This document shows, piece after piece, positions 47,977 through 59,830 of a DNA stretch of 64,000 bases (the stretch's first letter is position 1; each line of letters begins with the position of its first letter). The position numbers were made by a program, and so were the translations under genes. The stretch spans positions 2,159,733 to 2,223,732 of the forward strand of contig NC_018081.1 in assembly GCF_000271405.2 (NCBI RefSeq). Reading direction: 5' to 3'. Source of the stretch: Enterococcus hirae ATCC 9790 (lineage in GTDB: Bacteria > Bacillota > Bacilli > Lactobacillales > Enterococcaceae). The notes under the pieces are model-generated. The model searched no databases. It was given only the letters and a program-made list of their open reading frames with translations, and was not told where the DNA came from.

Positions 47977-48790
47977 ATGGATAACAACAAAACAAACAAC
48001 CAAAACAAACAACCAAAACAAACCAGTATCTGCACATCCAGATCCAACGACACCGAACAATGCAAATGGTGTTCATGATGCTAAAGATAAAACAGCACCC
48101 GTTTCAGCACATCCAGATCCGGTTGTACCCAACGTTGAAAACAAAGTGGCTCATGATAAAAAAGAAAACGAAGGACAATCAGGACAACAAGGGAAACATG
48201 AAAATTCTAGTAAACCACAAGAACATTATGGAGATCAGCCAAAACCTCCAATGCCAGGGCATACACCACCTAAGCCAGAAGCCCCAGCAAAAGATCCAAA
48301 AAACACAACGGAAAACGGTGAATCTATGAATGGTGATGTGACATATGAAGATAAGGTCATTCAAAAAATCATAGGCATCTCCTTAGAAAAAGTGGATGGA
48401 TTATTAACAGCTGATGGTGGCTTCTTCTCTAACGTGGCAGAAAAATTAGTCAACACTGATAATGTAACAGCCGGTATTGACACGGAAGTTGGGAAAAAAC
48501 AAGTCGCTGTTGATCTTAAGATCGTTGTTGAATACGGCAAAGACATCGAAGAAATTTACCAACAAATCAAAAAAATCATTGCCAAAGAAGTTCATGAAAT
48601 GACACATCTAGATGTCATTGAAGTCAATGTCGATGTTGTCGACATTAAGACAAAAGAAGAATATGAAGCAAACAGTGAAACAGTTCAAGATAAATTGACA
48701 AATGCGGCAAAAGCCACAGGAGAATTTGCATCTGAACAAACGGAAAAAGCCAAATCAGCAATTGAGCAACAAAAAGAAAATAACCAATAA
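47977..48790 (+). CDS. Gls24/Asp23-family envelope stress protein, 5' end out of frame
   Basis: The C-terminal Asp23 domain has Y-E-D-K-V-I-Q-K-I, G-I-S-L-E-K-V-D-G-L and A-V-D-L-K-I-V-V-E-Y. It is intact in the frame ending at 48790. The natural start, ATG 47977 after AGGAGGAAA, is one frame away because 47988-48013 holds two copies of the 13-bp unit CAAAACAAACAAC plus 10 bases of a third. Removing one copy makes a continuous protein with two P-V-S-A-H-P-D-P repeats near its N-terminus. In this state only internal starts such as GTG 48146 could give the Asp23 domain. Confidence 0.8.
47988..48023 (+). repeat. 13-bp tandem repeat within the Gls24/Asp23 coding start
   Basis: Unit CAAAACAAACAAC occurs at 47988-48000 and 48001-48013, with 10 matching bases at 48014-48023. 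Because 13 is not a multiple of three, each gain or loss changes the reading frame. Confidence 0.9.
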
Positions 48791-48880
48791 TCAACTGATT
48801 CAAGCACGAATTAGCTGTTCGTTCAGTCGCTAAGTAGTTGAAAGCGAAGCAACTAAAAATTAGTTTATTTATAGAGTCAA

Positions 48881-48926
48881 TAGAAGAGATCGAGACAAGT
48901 TTTTGTCTCGGTCTCTTCTATTTTTG
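48881..48926 (+). terminator. Terminator of the envelope operon
   Basis: A long stem (arms 48881-48898 and 48903-48920) is followed by TTTTT. Confidence 0.9.
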
Positions 48927-49276
48927 GCTAAGGCTCCTTTTTTAATGGTAAGTAAAATGTTTTACATAACAAAAACAGCTTCTGTCTTTTAGTGTTTGTC
49001 CATTGTGAAAAAGTGACATTACATATTCTTGTGATTCACATTAAACTTAAGAAGTAGGGTTTTATTGAAGTTTTTCCATAAAAATAAACGTAAAAGGGGC
49101 GAATTGGGAGAAAAGAAAAAAACTTAAGAAACATAACGTTTTAACTTTACTACATTGGCAGAAACAAAGGAAGAAATCAAACATAAGTATGGCATAAAAA
49201 GGAGTCTTTCTTATGAGAAAACAGACATTACTTTTCTATTGCCATTTAAAGATATAGCTTTAAAAGGAGGAGTACA
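48927..49276. other. AT-rich leader of surface protein gene 1
   Basis: No gene is seen. AAAAGGAGG lies immediately before TTG 49277. Several A-tracts and TTGACATT-like sequence are present, but no clear promoter pair or operator could be assigned. Confidence 0.45.
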
Positions 49277-52200
49277 TTGAAAACCAGAAAAAAGTTATTA
49301 CATAGTACATTAATATTAGCGCTAGCGCTTGGACAAACCAGCGGGACAGTTGTTGAAGCTGTTTCGATGTTAAGCTCAGTTGAAAGTATTGATGTCAAGA
49401 AAATTTCAAAAATGAATGAAAAGAAAACTACGACCAAGAAAGAAGTAAAAAAAGACGAGAAACGCACGAAGGAAAAAACACCGAGAAAGACAAAAAAGTT
49501 GCTGATTCAACAGAAAGTAATAAAATAAAAAGTTCAATTGAAAGTTTTGCTAATCCGACATTTGAATTACCAATACCTGTTGGAGCTGACATTATAGCGG
49601 CATCTACTGACTCAGAAAAAGAAATTGGAAAAGCTGTAAATGAATTTCTTTCTAAAAAGTTGAATCTTATGATAGATAATTCGACAGATGATTTTAAAGT
49701 AGGCGATACAATTACTTATAAAATTCCTGGCGTCTTTCTAGGTGGGAATACGAATGGAGCTGAAATCATTTCTAGTGAGTTCAGTGATTTCTGGGAGAAC
49801 TGGGAAAACTCTAGTAATTATAGAGTCACTCTTCTAAATATTTTAAGAGGTACATATGCCTTGTTTTATGTTACTAGTGAATCAGAAAGTGGAAATTGGC
49901 AAATGAAAATTACAACGTCTGATCAAGCTAATGGACTTTATTATGTAGCACCTTCAGATAATAATTTATATGTTACCTTTACGCGACTAAAAGTAGCTAT
50001 TCCTCAAAAAGAAGTATTCAAAGTAAGTAAGTTCCCTTATAGTAATATCAATCATGATTATGGGGTAGCTTATACTACTCGTTATGTTCCGATGACGTTT
50101 AACGTTGATTTTCCTAAAAGTAAAGGAACGCTTAAGGCAGAGGTAAAAGATGGTCCTCATGTGGTCGAAGAAAAGAGCTCTCCTAAACCAGAAGATTATG
50201 TAGAGGTGAAAGATAGCCTTGGAAAAGTGACTTATACATGGATAACAAAACCAGATACAAATAAACTAGGAAATCAAAACGTTAAAGTATTAGTGGAAGA
50301 TGAAACAGGTCGGTCAAAAGAACTAACATTTACGATGACAGTTAAATCTCTGCTCACAGTAAAAAAGGAAGCAGGTGAAATCTATCAATATTCTCTTTTG
50401 CCAGATGTCAATGATTATTTTGAGGTAACCACGGAAGGATCCTATACGCTTCAATGGTCTAATAACCCAAATACAATGACAGCAGGAATACATAAGTGGG
50501 AAGCTACAGTAAGAACCTCTGATAACCGAGAAATAACGAAATCAATAACCATGAGAGTGCTGCCACATCCTGAGTTACAACTAAAATTAAAACCGATTGA
50601 GGATCGTACCGTAACCTTGGTGGAGTCGTCTGATACGTTAGCCAATACGTTTAAAAACTATATTGAAGAGGCAACACTGTTAGGGGAACCTGTAGCGATT
50701 GATGATCTTGAGTTTGTTGCGAACGAATCGTCCAAGACTGAATTTCAATCGGTTGGTACCCATGAAGTACGCATCACTGTGCAAGCGAAGCATCCTAATT
50801 CTAATGTTATGATTAAAGGATCTGGAACTACTACCGTGAACGTACTATGGGGTAATACCATCTTAATACGTTCGGTTGATGGCTATTCCGCCGGAGCTTT
50901 TGCGTTAGATGGTAGCAATTCTAATAATGCCCCAGCTACGCTATCGATTCGTCAGGGCATTGCGTCTCCTTTAAATGAAGGAGTTGGCGATATGACCGAT
51001 CCATTTGGTCTTTATTATCGTTTGGAAATCTTGCGTAATGGCAATGAAATTTACAAACAAGAGGTGCCGAAACGTGCCACGTTACAAGAAATCATGAATG
51101 ATTATGGAGATGCTAATAACAACACTACGGTACAAATGAATGATATTATCCAAATCACATATCCAAGCAAGACACCTAATGCTTCGGTTGTGATGATTAA
51201 GGAAAAAGAAAATGATTTTACGTATGGTACGGAGATCGCTCGTTACCGCGTGACTCCTTATGGGTTTGATCCAGCACCTGTCATGACGGCAGAAAGTGCG
51301 GAAAAAGCGTTCGTTTTAGGCGAAGACGTGAAGCAAACGAATTTGAATGAACTAGTAAAAAATGTGCGGATCAACGGTGGGGTAGCGGACAATGAATTTT
51401 ATACAGTAGAACCTCTTGATGAGTTTGATACCAGCACGATCGGTAAACGAAATACGCGGGTCAAAGTCACGACAAAAGATAAACTGGCTTCTGAAATCAT
51501 TGAGATTTCTTACCAAGTGAAGTGGGGAGACACTTTTGTTATTAAAGGTTTGAAAGAGGCGACAGTTGGTGCGTTTAGTTTATTGAAGAATCAAAATCAA
51601 TGGCAAATCCAAGCTTCTCAAGGAGTGGACGGCACAAACTTAAATGATCCGGTGGATAATTATTTTGGGCGTGATACCTACTATTCTATCGAAGTTTTAC
51701 AAGGAGCTACCAGCAAGTTCCGTTATGAAGTGGCAGGTAATCAGTCGATTCGTGAATCCATTCAGGGATTCAATAATGGGCAACCGTTGACGGTCAGTAA
51801 TGGCGACGTGATCAAAGTGTATCATGCCGATCCTCTTGGGAAAAATCTTTTAATGAAAGATGAATTAGTCAAGGACTATACGATTGGTTCCAATTATGCC
51901 TATTATGAAGTCACTGACCATGGCTTGGAACCGATTTTAGCGGTTGCGGCTGATTCGATGGCTCAAGAATTTATCTTAGGTGAAGATAGTAGTAACGTTG
52001 ATGGTGCGAAGTTGATCAATAGCATTACGATTAATGGAACGGCAGTGGGAAGTAATCAATATACAGTCAAACAAATGAGTGATTTTGATACTTCGGTGGC
52101 AGGATCACAAACGATCAACGTGCGTATTGATACGAAAGATGGACTCGTTTCAAAAGAAATCGAGGTTCCTTATGAAGTTAAATGGAACGATACGATTTTG

Positions 52201-54485
52201 ATGAAAGCTCAAAATGGTCAATCAGCCGGAGCCTTTTCATTACATTCTGGGACTTCCAGTACGAATCGTGTATTAGTCTTAAACCAAGGATTAAAAACCG
52301 ATCTCAATGCGCCGATTAGTACCGATTCTTCACTTTATTATTCCATTGAAGTATTGCGAGATGGTCGTTCTGTTTATCTACAAGAGGTACCGGGACGTGC
52401 TTCTCTCCAACAGGTAATGGACAATTTCGGGACGAAACAAACGTTAAATGTCCAAGCTGGTGATGTCGTTAAAATGTATCATCCACAACGTTCAGAAGGT
52501 AGTTCAGTGTTAATGGTAGATGAAATGGAAGAAGATTATACCTATGGCTCTCAATATGCCTACTATCGAGTAACCTCCTATGGTTTTGAGCCGATGTCAG
52601 TGATTGAAGCTGTTGGCTCCAACAAAGCATTCTCATTAAAGGAGAATACTAAAACGACGGACTTGAGTCAGTTGTTAGCACAAGTATCGATCAACGGCGA
52701 AATCGTTACGAATGAAGACTATACAGTGGAGAAACTTTCTGAATTAGATACCGCAACTGTGGGCAAAAAGGAAGTCAGATTAAAACTGAGGACAGCGGAT
52801 GAGACAGCAGATATCGAATTGGATGTTCCTTACGAAGTGGTTTGGGGAAGTACCTTCTTGCTTAAAGGGTTAGATGACCAGAATGTGGGCGCTTATAGTA
52901 TTGTGGAACAAGACGGAGAGTGGACGATCCAAGCTGGCAAAGGGGATGATTCCACCGTCTTAACCAATCATGTGAATAACATTTTTGGTCGCGATATTTA
53001 CTATCGGATCGAGGTAGTAGCAAGTTCAGAAAATCAACCGAAGGAAGGTTCTGGTGTAACCGTTGAAAATATTATGGGCTTAGATCCGACGACTCGATTA
53101 TCGGAACAAATAAAATACCAGTATGATGTGACTGGAAACATGACTGTGGGTCAGGCCATTAACGGGTTTAATAATGGACAGCCGTTGTCAATTGAAGAAG
53201 GGGATATCGTAAAAGTTTATCATGCAGAGGCGAAGAATAATTTATTGATGCGAGATGACTTGACGAAAAATTATACAGCGGGTTCAAATTATGCCTATTA
53301 TCAAGTAGCCAATCAAGAATTTGAACCGATCACTGAGATCAAAGCTGAAACAATTTCACAAGAATTGACATTAGGCGAAGATGCCAGTGATATTGATGGA
53401 ATGGATTTGATCAAAAATGTTACTTTCATTGGTCAAAAATTAGATACGACATTATATGATGTTGAACAAGTTTCTGACTTTGATACGAATACCGCTGGAG
53501 CGAAGATGTTAACGGTGAAATTGTCTACCGCAGATGGTGTCACTTCTACGGATGTGGAAGTACCTTACGAAGTCAAATGGGGGAGTACGATCCAGCTCAA
53601 AAATAAAAAGGTGAAACCGTTGGTACTTTCGGCTTAACAAAAGACAAAAAACAATTGAAACTCCAGGCGTTACAAGGAAAAGAAGGAACGAACTTAGCTA
53701 GTCGAGTCACTGAAGCCAACGATGCAGATGTGTATTATGGGATCGAAGTCTTTACAAATAACACTAGTAAATATAAATACGAAGTGCGAGGCACACAAAC
53801 GATTGCCCAAGCGATCGAACGATTCAATAGTGGGGAGCCATTAAAAGTTTCTGCAGGGGATCAAATCAAAGTGTATCATACGGATCCAAGCGGGAATGTC
53901 TTGATGGCAGAAGAAACGGAGCAAAATTATACCTATGGTTCCAATTATGCGTATTATAATGTGACCGAATACGGCTTTGAACCAACAGGAGATTTTACCG
54001 TGACACCGGCAGAAGCAAAAATAATCATCAATACCAAACAAGTGGACCTTAAAGATCTCCTGAAAGAAGTGAAAGTCAACGGGAAAGAAGTACCGAAAAA
54101 CGCTTATACCGTGAAATTGGATCCTGAAACCGAAATCGATACTTCAAGTTTAGGAAATCGTGTCGCTAAATTAGTGGTCAAAGTTGACCGCTCTTACGGT
54201 GGATTTTCTACTGAAACTGAAGCGACTTATGAGGTGGTGAAAGAAGGAACACCAGGAGCGTTAGGAGAAAGTTCAGGGGAAGGAAATACAGAAGAAGAGA
54301 CCAACGCGGAAGGTGAAGGAACAGAAGAAGCAAACGGTGGTAACTTACCAAAAACCAATGAAACCAAAAATGCAATGTTCCCTTTATTAGGCACCGTACT
54401 AATTAGTTTGGTAGGAATGTTTCTGTTTTGGAAAAAGAAAAACCAAAAGAAGAACCAAAAAAGTAGTATAATCCTATTGAAATAA
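49277..54485 (+). pseudogene. Giant modular cell-wall surface protein 1, two frameshifts
   Basis: Three frames make one gene: a signal peptide (49277-49528, TTG start), a repeat body (open about 49490-53637) and an anchor (53655-54485). One extra A near 49473-49478 and one in 53605-53609 give about 1,735 residues. After a roughly 420-residue N-terminal region come five modules of about 220 residues. Each has G-[AT]-[FY]-[SG]-L, a Y-Y-x-I-E core, G-D-x-I-K-[VM]-Y-H and Y-x-Y-G-S-x-Y-A-Y-Y, resembling the PF03272 mucin/carbohydrate-binding module. The end is N-L-P-K-T-N-E, a helix and Lys residues. An adhesin role is inferred. As it stands the body has neither secretion signal nor anchor in frame. 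Confidence 0.85.
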
Positions 54486-55077
54486 ATAAAGCACTCATTA
54501 GTTGTCGTAAAACTTCTGATGAGTGCTTTTTTGGCACTGAGCTTACCATTTGCACAAATAAAGCTCTATACAAGTCTGAGGATAACAGCTATCGTCTATC
54601 AATATCCGAAAAAAATTCTTTGGTAAGCTTTGGAAAATAGCTTTTCAACGATTTTACTGTATGTATAACGAAAATTATAGTTATTATAACAAAATTAAAA
54701 ATGATGTCTGCTTAACTAAACGTACATGTCGGTTTCAAGTTACTACGATAATCGTCCTGTTGAAATTTATTCATTAACCACATCTAGAGAGTGGGTCAAT
54801 TCTATCTAAAGTAAATTTTATTGTAATATCAGTATTAATCAGCGTTTTTACTATCTGAAATGAAACGGAAAAATCAATGATGATTCATCAATCCCATAAA
54901 TATCAGTTTTTTTCATTTCCTTTTACATTTATAGTACAATTTAAAAAATAACGATTTTAAGTAAGTCTATTTTTCCTGGTTTGTTGGTAAAATATGACAT
55001 TGTACGATAAAATAATTCCTTATATGCTTCTTGATGAAAGAAAAATTTTTTCTTAATAGAGTAATCAAGGGAGGATT
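54486..55077. other. Terminator and long leader between the two surface protein genes
   Basis: A terminator lies at 54488-54533 (AAAGCACTCAT paired with ATGAGTGCTTTT plus T-run). The remaining 540 bases have no credible gene and are strongly AT-rich. AAGGGAGG precedes the second surface gene. No shared motif with the leader of the first gene was found by eye. Confidence 0.6.
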
Positions 55078-58000
55078 ATGTTGAAAGATAAAAAAAGATT
55101 ATTGAAAAGTGCGTTGATTTTTGCATTGATACTCGGTCAAACGAATAGTGGGACTATCGTGGGAGCAGGTTCGATGTTGCCTACAAATGAAAACAGATCT
55201 ATAAGTCAAAAATCAAAAAGAACTGAAAAAACAAATCAGGGAAAAGAAAAAAAACAAGTGAAAAAGCAGATAATAATAACCTAGTAGATTCAGAAGATGA
55301 TCAAAAAAATACAACAATTTCTTCTAGAGACTCTGTGCTAACCAGTTATCAACGTGGAGAACTTAGGAAGACAGCTTCTTCGTATTTAGAAAAAAATTTG
55401 AATGTTAGGATAAGATTTACAGTAGATGAGATTAACTTAAATTATAAAGTAGATGAACAAGTAAATTTAAAATATATACTTGTTTCAGACTTTGAGTATA
55501 GCAATCAGATAGGTCTTATGGAACCAGCTTATGACCCTGATCTCCCTCGTGATGGCATTCTGATAAAGAATGACACAATATATTTATTACCTCAAGGGGC
55601 ACCACATAATGGAACTATTCCAGAAGGTAAACATTTTAGTGTAGATTCAAAAAGCGGAAATTGGCGAATGAAATTGGTTCAATTAAATATTTGGGGTTAT
55701 CAGGTTACATTCACTCGTCTGAAAATTGCGCCAAACCAACCCGAGATTTTCCCTATGGAAATCGCTTATAAACCTACTTACTTTTATGGGATAGTTAAAG
55801 AATATGATGCAATTGATTTTTCAGTAGATTTTCCTGATGCAGAAGCAAGTATTGGGAAATTGAAAGCTTCAATAAAAGATAGCGTACATACGCTTAAACA
55901 AGGTGATGAGGTACCTAACGCTGTAGAATATATTGAGTCAGTAGAGAATACTCGAGGAAATGTAAAATATGAATGGAAAACGTCTCCTGATACGAGTCAG
56001 CCAGGAGTGCAAGAAGCGAAAATAGTAGTCAGTGATGACTCTGGAAGAACACTTGAAGTCACTGTGCCGATTACGATTATGCCTTTGCCGCTAGAGATGT
56101 TACCAAAAGCAGGAGAACATAAAGTCATACAATATGGTGCTGTTCCAAAAGCAGCCGATTATTTTAATGTGGTGAATCATTATGAAGAGTCTACATATAA
56201 AATTGAATGGGTCAAAGCCCCTGATATGAATCAAGAGGGTGTTCAAACTTGTCTGGCGAAAGCGACCTCCTCAGATGGGCGTACTGCAGATAGTGCAGTA
56301 CAAATTGAAGTTATCTCCAATCCAGGTTTAGAAGTTAAATTAAAACCATTAGAAGAACGAATATTAGGAGTATCCTACCCTTCTTTAAGTTCAAATTTTA
56401 AAAATTATATAGAAGAAGTGACACTGTTAGGTGAGAAAGTAGACGTTAATGAGCTAGAATTGGTCGTGGACGAAACAACCGATACAAATTTTCAGACTAT
56501 TGGTCAAAAAGAAGTAAACATTACAGTTAAGAAAAAAACTTCTGAGGCGAGTGTCTGGATTAAAGGAACAGGAACCACTACAGTCAACGTATTATGGGGC
56601 AATACCATCTTAATGCGTTCAATTGATGGCCATTCTGCAGGTGCTTTCACTCTTGATGTCAGTAACTCAAATACTGACTCCGCAGCTCTTTCGATTCGCC
56701 AAGGATTAGAATCACCGTTAAACGTGGCGGTAGGAAAATTACAAGATCCATTTAAACTGTATTATCGGTTGGATATTTTACGTAATGAGAGAACGATCTA
56801 TACGCAAGAAGTAACAAATCGGGCAACTTTACAAGAAATTATGAATGCTTTCGGAGATAAAGAGAATAAAATAGAAGTTAAAATAGATGATATCATCCAA
56901 ATCACACACCCAGGGAAAACAGCTAATAGCTCGGTCGTGATGATTGATGAAGAAGAAAAAGATTTTACATACGGAACAGAGAATGCTCGTTATCGTGTAA
57001 CAGCGTATGGTTTAGACCCAGCTCCCGTAATAACAGCTGAAAGCGCAAGAGTATTTTTTTTAGGCGAAGATATCAACCAATTGAATCCACAAGAGTTCAT
57101 CAAAAATATACGTCTTAATGATCAATTAACTTCGAATGAACAGTATAAAATCAACCTTATCGATGGGGGGGATACTCGAACAGTTGGTAAGCAAACGATG
57201 AGAGTCAATATTACCACAAAAGATGGTTTAGTCTCTGAAGAAGTTGAAGTCACTTATCAAGTGAAATGGGGTGATACTTTCGTTCTAAAGGGGTTGAAAG
57301 AATCGACTGTTGGTGCATTCAGTTTACTAAAAAGTAATGATCAATGGCAGATTAAAGCTAGCCAGGGCGTAGAAGGTACAGAATTAGACGAGCCAGTCAA
57401 TAACTACTTTGGCAGAGGTACCTTTTACTCCATTGAAATTTTACAGGGGACAACTAACAAGTTCCGTTATGAAGTGATAGGCAATCAGTCGATTCGTGAA
57501 TCCATCTACGGTTTCAACGAGGGAAAACCGCTGGATGTCAATGAAGGTGACGTGATCAAAGTGTACCATGCCGATTCTGTTGGGAAAAATCTATTAATGA
57601 AAGACGAATTAGTCAAGGATTACACGATGGGTTCCGATTATGCGTATTATGAAGTCACTGAATATGGCTTGGAACCAATTTTAGCGGTTGCGGCTGATTC
57701 GATGCCTCAAGAATTTACCTTGGGTGAAGACAGCAGTAACGTTGATGGATCGAAGTTGATCAATAGTATTACGGTCAATGGAACGATAGTGGCTAGTAAT
57801 TTATATACAGTCAAACAAATGAGTGATTTCGATACTTCGGTAGCTGGTTCACAAACGATCAAGGTACGTATTGATACGAAAGATGGGCTGGTGTCAAAAG
57901 AGCTTGACGTTCCCTATGAAGTCAAATGGGGGAAAACTATTTTGATAAAAGCTCAGAATGGACAATCAGCCGGGGCCTTTTCATTATATGCGGGAACTTC

Positions 58001-59493
58001 CAGTACGAATCGGGTATTAGTCTTTAACCAAGGATTAAAAACCGATCTTAAGACACCAATTAGTACCGATTCTTCACTTTACTATTCCATTGAAATAGTG
58101 CGTGAAGGGCGATCTGTTTACTCGCAAGAGATACCGGGTTATGCGACTTTAGAAGAGGTAATGGCTAATTTTGGCTCGAAACAAAAATTGAATGTCCAAG
58201 CAGGTGATATCATAAAACTATATCATCCCCAACGTTCAGACGGTAGTTCTGTCTTACTGGTAAATGAAATAGAAAAGGACTATACCTATGGTTCTCCATA
58301 TGCTAATTACCGCATAACTTCTTATGGTTTTGAGCCCATGCCGGTAATTGAAACTGTAGGACCAAATAAAGTTTTTTCTTTAATGGAAAACACTCAAAAT
58401 ATAGACTTGAGTCAGCTATTAGCGAATATAACAATCAATGGTGAACGGGTGGAAAGCAAAAATTATAAGATTACGCAACTTTCTAAAATGGACACCTCTA
58501 CTGTTGGTAAAAGAGAAGTCAAATTAAATCTTAAGCCAGAAGATGGCTCAGCAGATATTGAACTGGATGTTCCTTATGAAGTGGCTTGGGGAAGTACGAT
58601 CCAACTAAAAAATCAAGATGGCGATACTGTAGGTGCCTACAGTTTGATAAAAGAAAACAAACAAATCAAACTCCGATCATTACAGGGAGAAGACGGAAGT
58701 GACTTATCGAACCGTATCACAGAATATGATGACATGGAAATTTACTATGGGATTGAAGTTTTTACAAATAACAGCAGTAAATATAAATACGAAGTTCGCG
58801 GTACGCAAACAATTGAACAATCGATTAATCGATTCAATAGTGGGGAACCATTAAAAGTTTCGGTGGGAGATCAAATTAAAGTGTATCATGCCGATCCAAG
58901 TGGGAATGTCTTGATGGCAGAAGAAGAAGAGCGAAATTACACTTATGGTTCCAATTATGCGTATTACAATGTGACTGAATATGGGTTTGAACCAACAGGA
59001 GATTTTACCGTGACACCAGCAGAAGCGAAAATAGTTATCGATACGAAACGTGTGGACCTTAAAAATCTTTTGAAAGAAGTTAAAGTCAATGGCAAAGAGC
59101 TGCCGAAAACTGCTTATACGGTTGCATTAGATCCTGAAACAGAAATCGATACTTCTTCTCGTGAAAGCTGACCGTTCCTATGGTGGTTTTTCTACTGAAA
59201 CTGAAGCGGCTTATGAAGTGGTGGAAAAAGGGACGGATGGTGCTTTAGAAGATGGTACAGAAGATAGCATGACTGAAGATAAAGAGATCACAGGAACAGA
59301 TTCAGAAAAAAAGAACTCAAATGGAGACAATACAAGTGGCGCAAAAAATGGTAATTTACCAAAAACCAATGAAACAAAAAATACGGTTTTTACTGTATCA
59401 GGTGTCTTGATTGTTAGTTTAGCGGGAATCATCCTGTTTTGGAGAAAAAGAAAAGCAAATAAAAATTCTAAAAATAAGATAATCAGTTATTAA
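55078..59493 (+). pseudogene. Giant modular cell-wall surface protein 2, two breaks
   Basis: This paralogue of surface protein 1 has an N-terminal signal (L-K-S-A-L-I-F-A-L-I-L-G-Q), four repeat modules (lacking the fourth of protein 1) and N-L-P-K-T-N-E plus helix and basic tail. A missing A in 55247-55254 separates the signal from the body. At 59160 about 26 bases present in gene 1 are absent, so the body stops at R-E-S and the anchor is out of frame. Repaired, it would be about 1,480 residues. Modules 2 and 3 are nearly identical in DNA to those of gene 1. Confidence 0.85.
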
Positions 59494-59535
59494 AAAGCCC
59501 ACGTTAGCTAGACTACAGCTGACGTGGGCTTTTTT
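59492..59535 (+). terminator. Rho-independent terminator of surface gene 2
   Basis: AAAAAGCCCACGTTAGCT pairs with AGCTGACGTGGGCTTTTT, followed by T residues. Confidence 0.9.
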
Positions 59536-59600
59536 GTCGGTCTTCAGATTGATTAGAAAGTAGTTAGCTTTCATTGGTGTCACTCAACTAAAGAAATGAG

Positions 59601-59822
59601 CTACTCTCTCATTTGGCTTCTATCTTGATATTCGAGGATATCACCTGGTTGGCAGTTTAAAACTTCGCAAACCTTATCGAGCGTAGAAAACCGAATCGCT
59701 TTTGCTTTACCATTTTTTAAAATAGAGATATTAGCCATCGTAAGACCTACTTTTTCACTCAGTTCGGTCACGCTCATTTTTCGCTTGGCTAACATGACAT
59801 CTAAATTGATAATAATAGACAT
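59601..59822 (-). CDS. YozG-type small XRE/HTH regulator
   Basis: This 73-residue Cro/C1-like DNA-binding protein reads M-S-V-T-E-L-S-E-K-V-G-L-T-M-A-N-I-S-I-L-K-N-G-K, then L-N-C-Q-P-G-D-I-L-E-Y. This is the YozG pattern usually found beside a DUF2975 membrane protein. GAGGTGTC precedes ATG 59822; the frame's GTG at 59834 overlaps that site. It is probably an autoregulator of the two-gene unit. Confidence 0.88.
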   Translation of the reverse strand: MSIIINLDVMLAKRKMSVTELSEKVGLTMANISILKNGKAKAIRFSTLDKVCEVLNCQPGDILEYQDRSQMRE

Positions 59823-59830
59823 TCGACACC

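Noticed and set aside
28253..55254. Explaining every frameshift as homopolymer sequencing error
   Set aside because: Not excluded, but equal or longer A-tracts in core genes are intact, one tract has the opposite sign, and a 26-bp deletion, a 13-bp duplication and a nonsense codon are not homopolymer errors.
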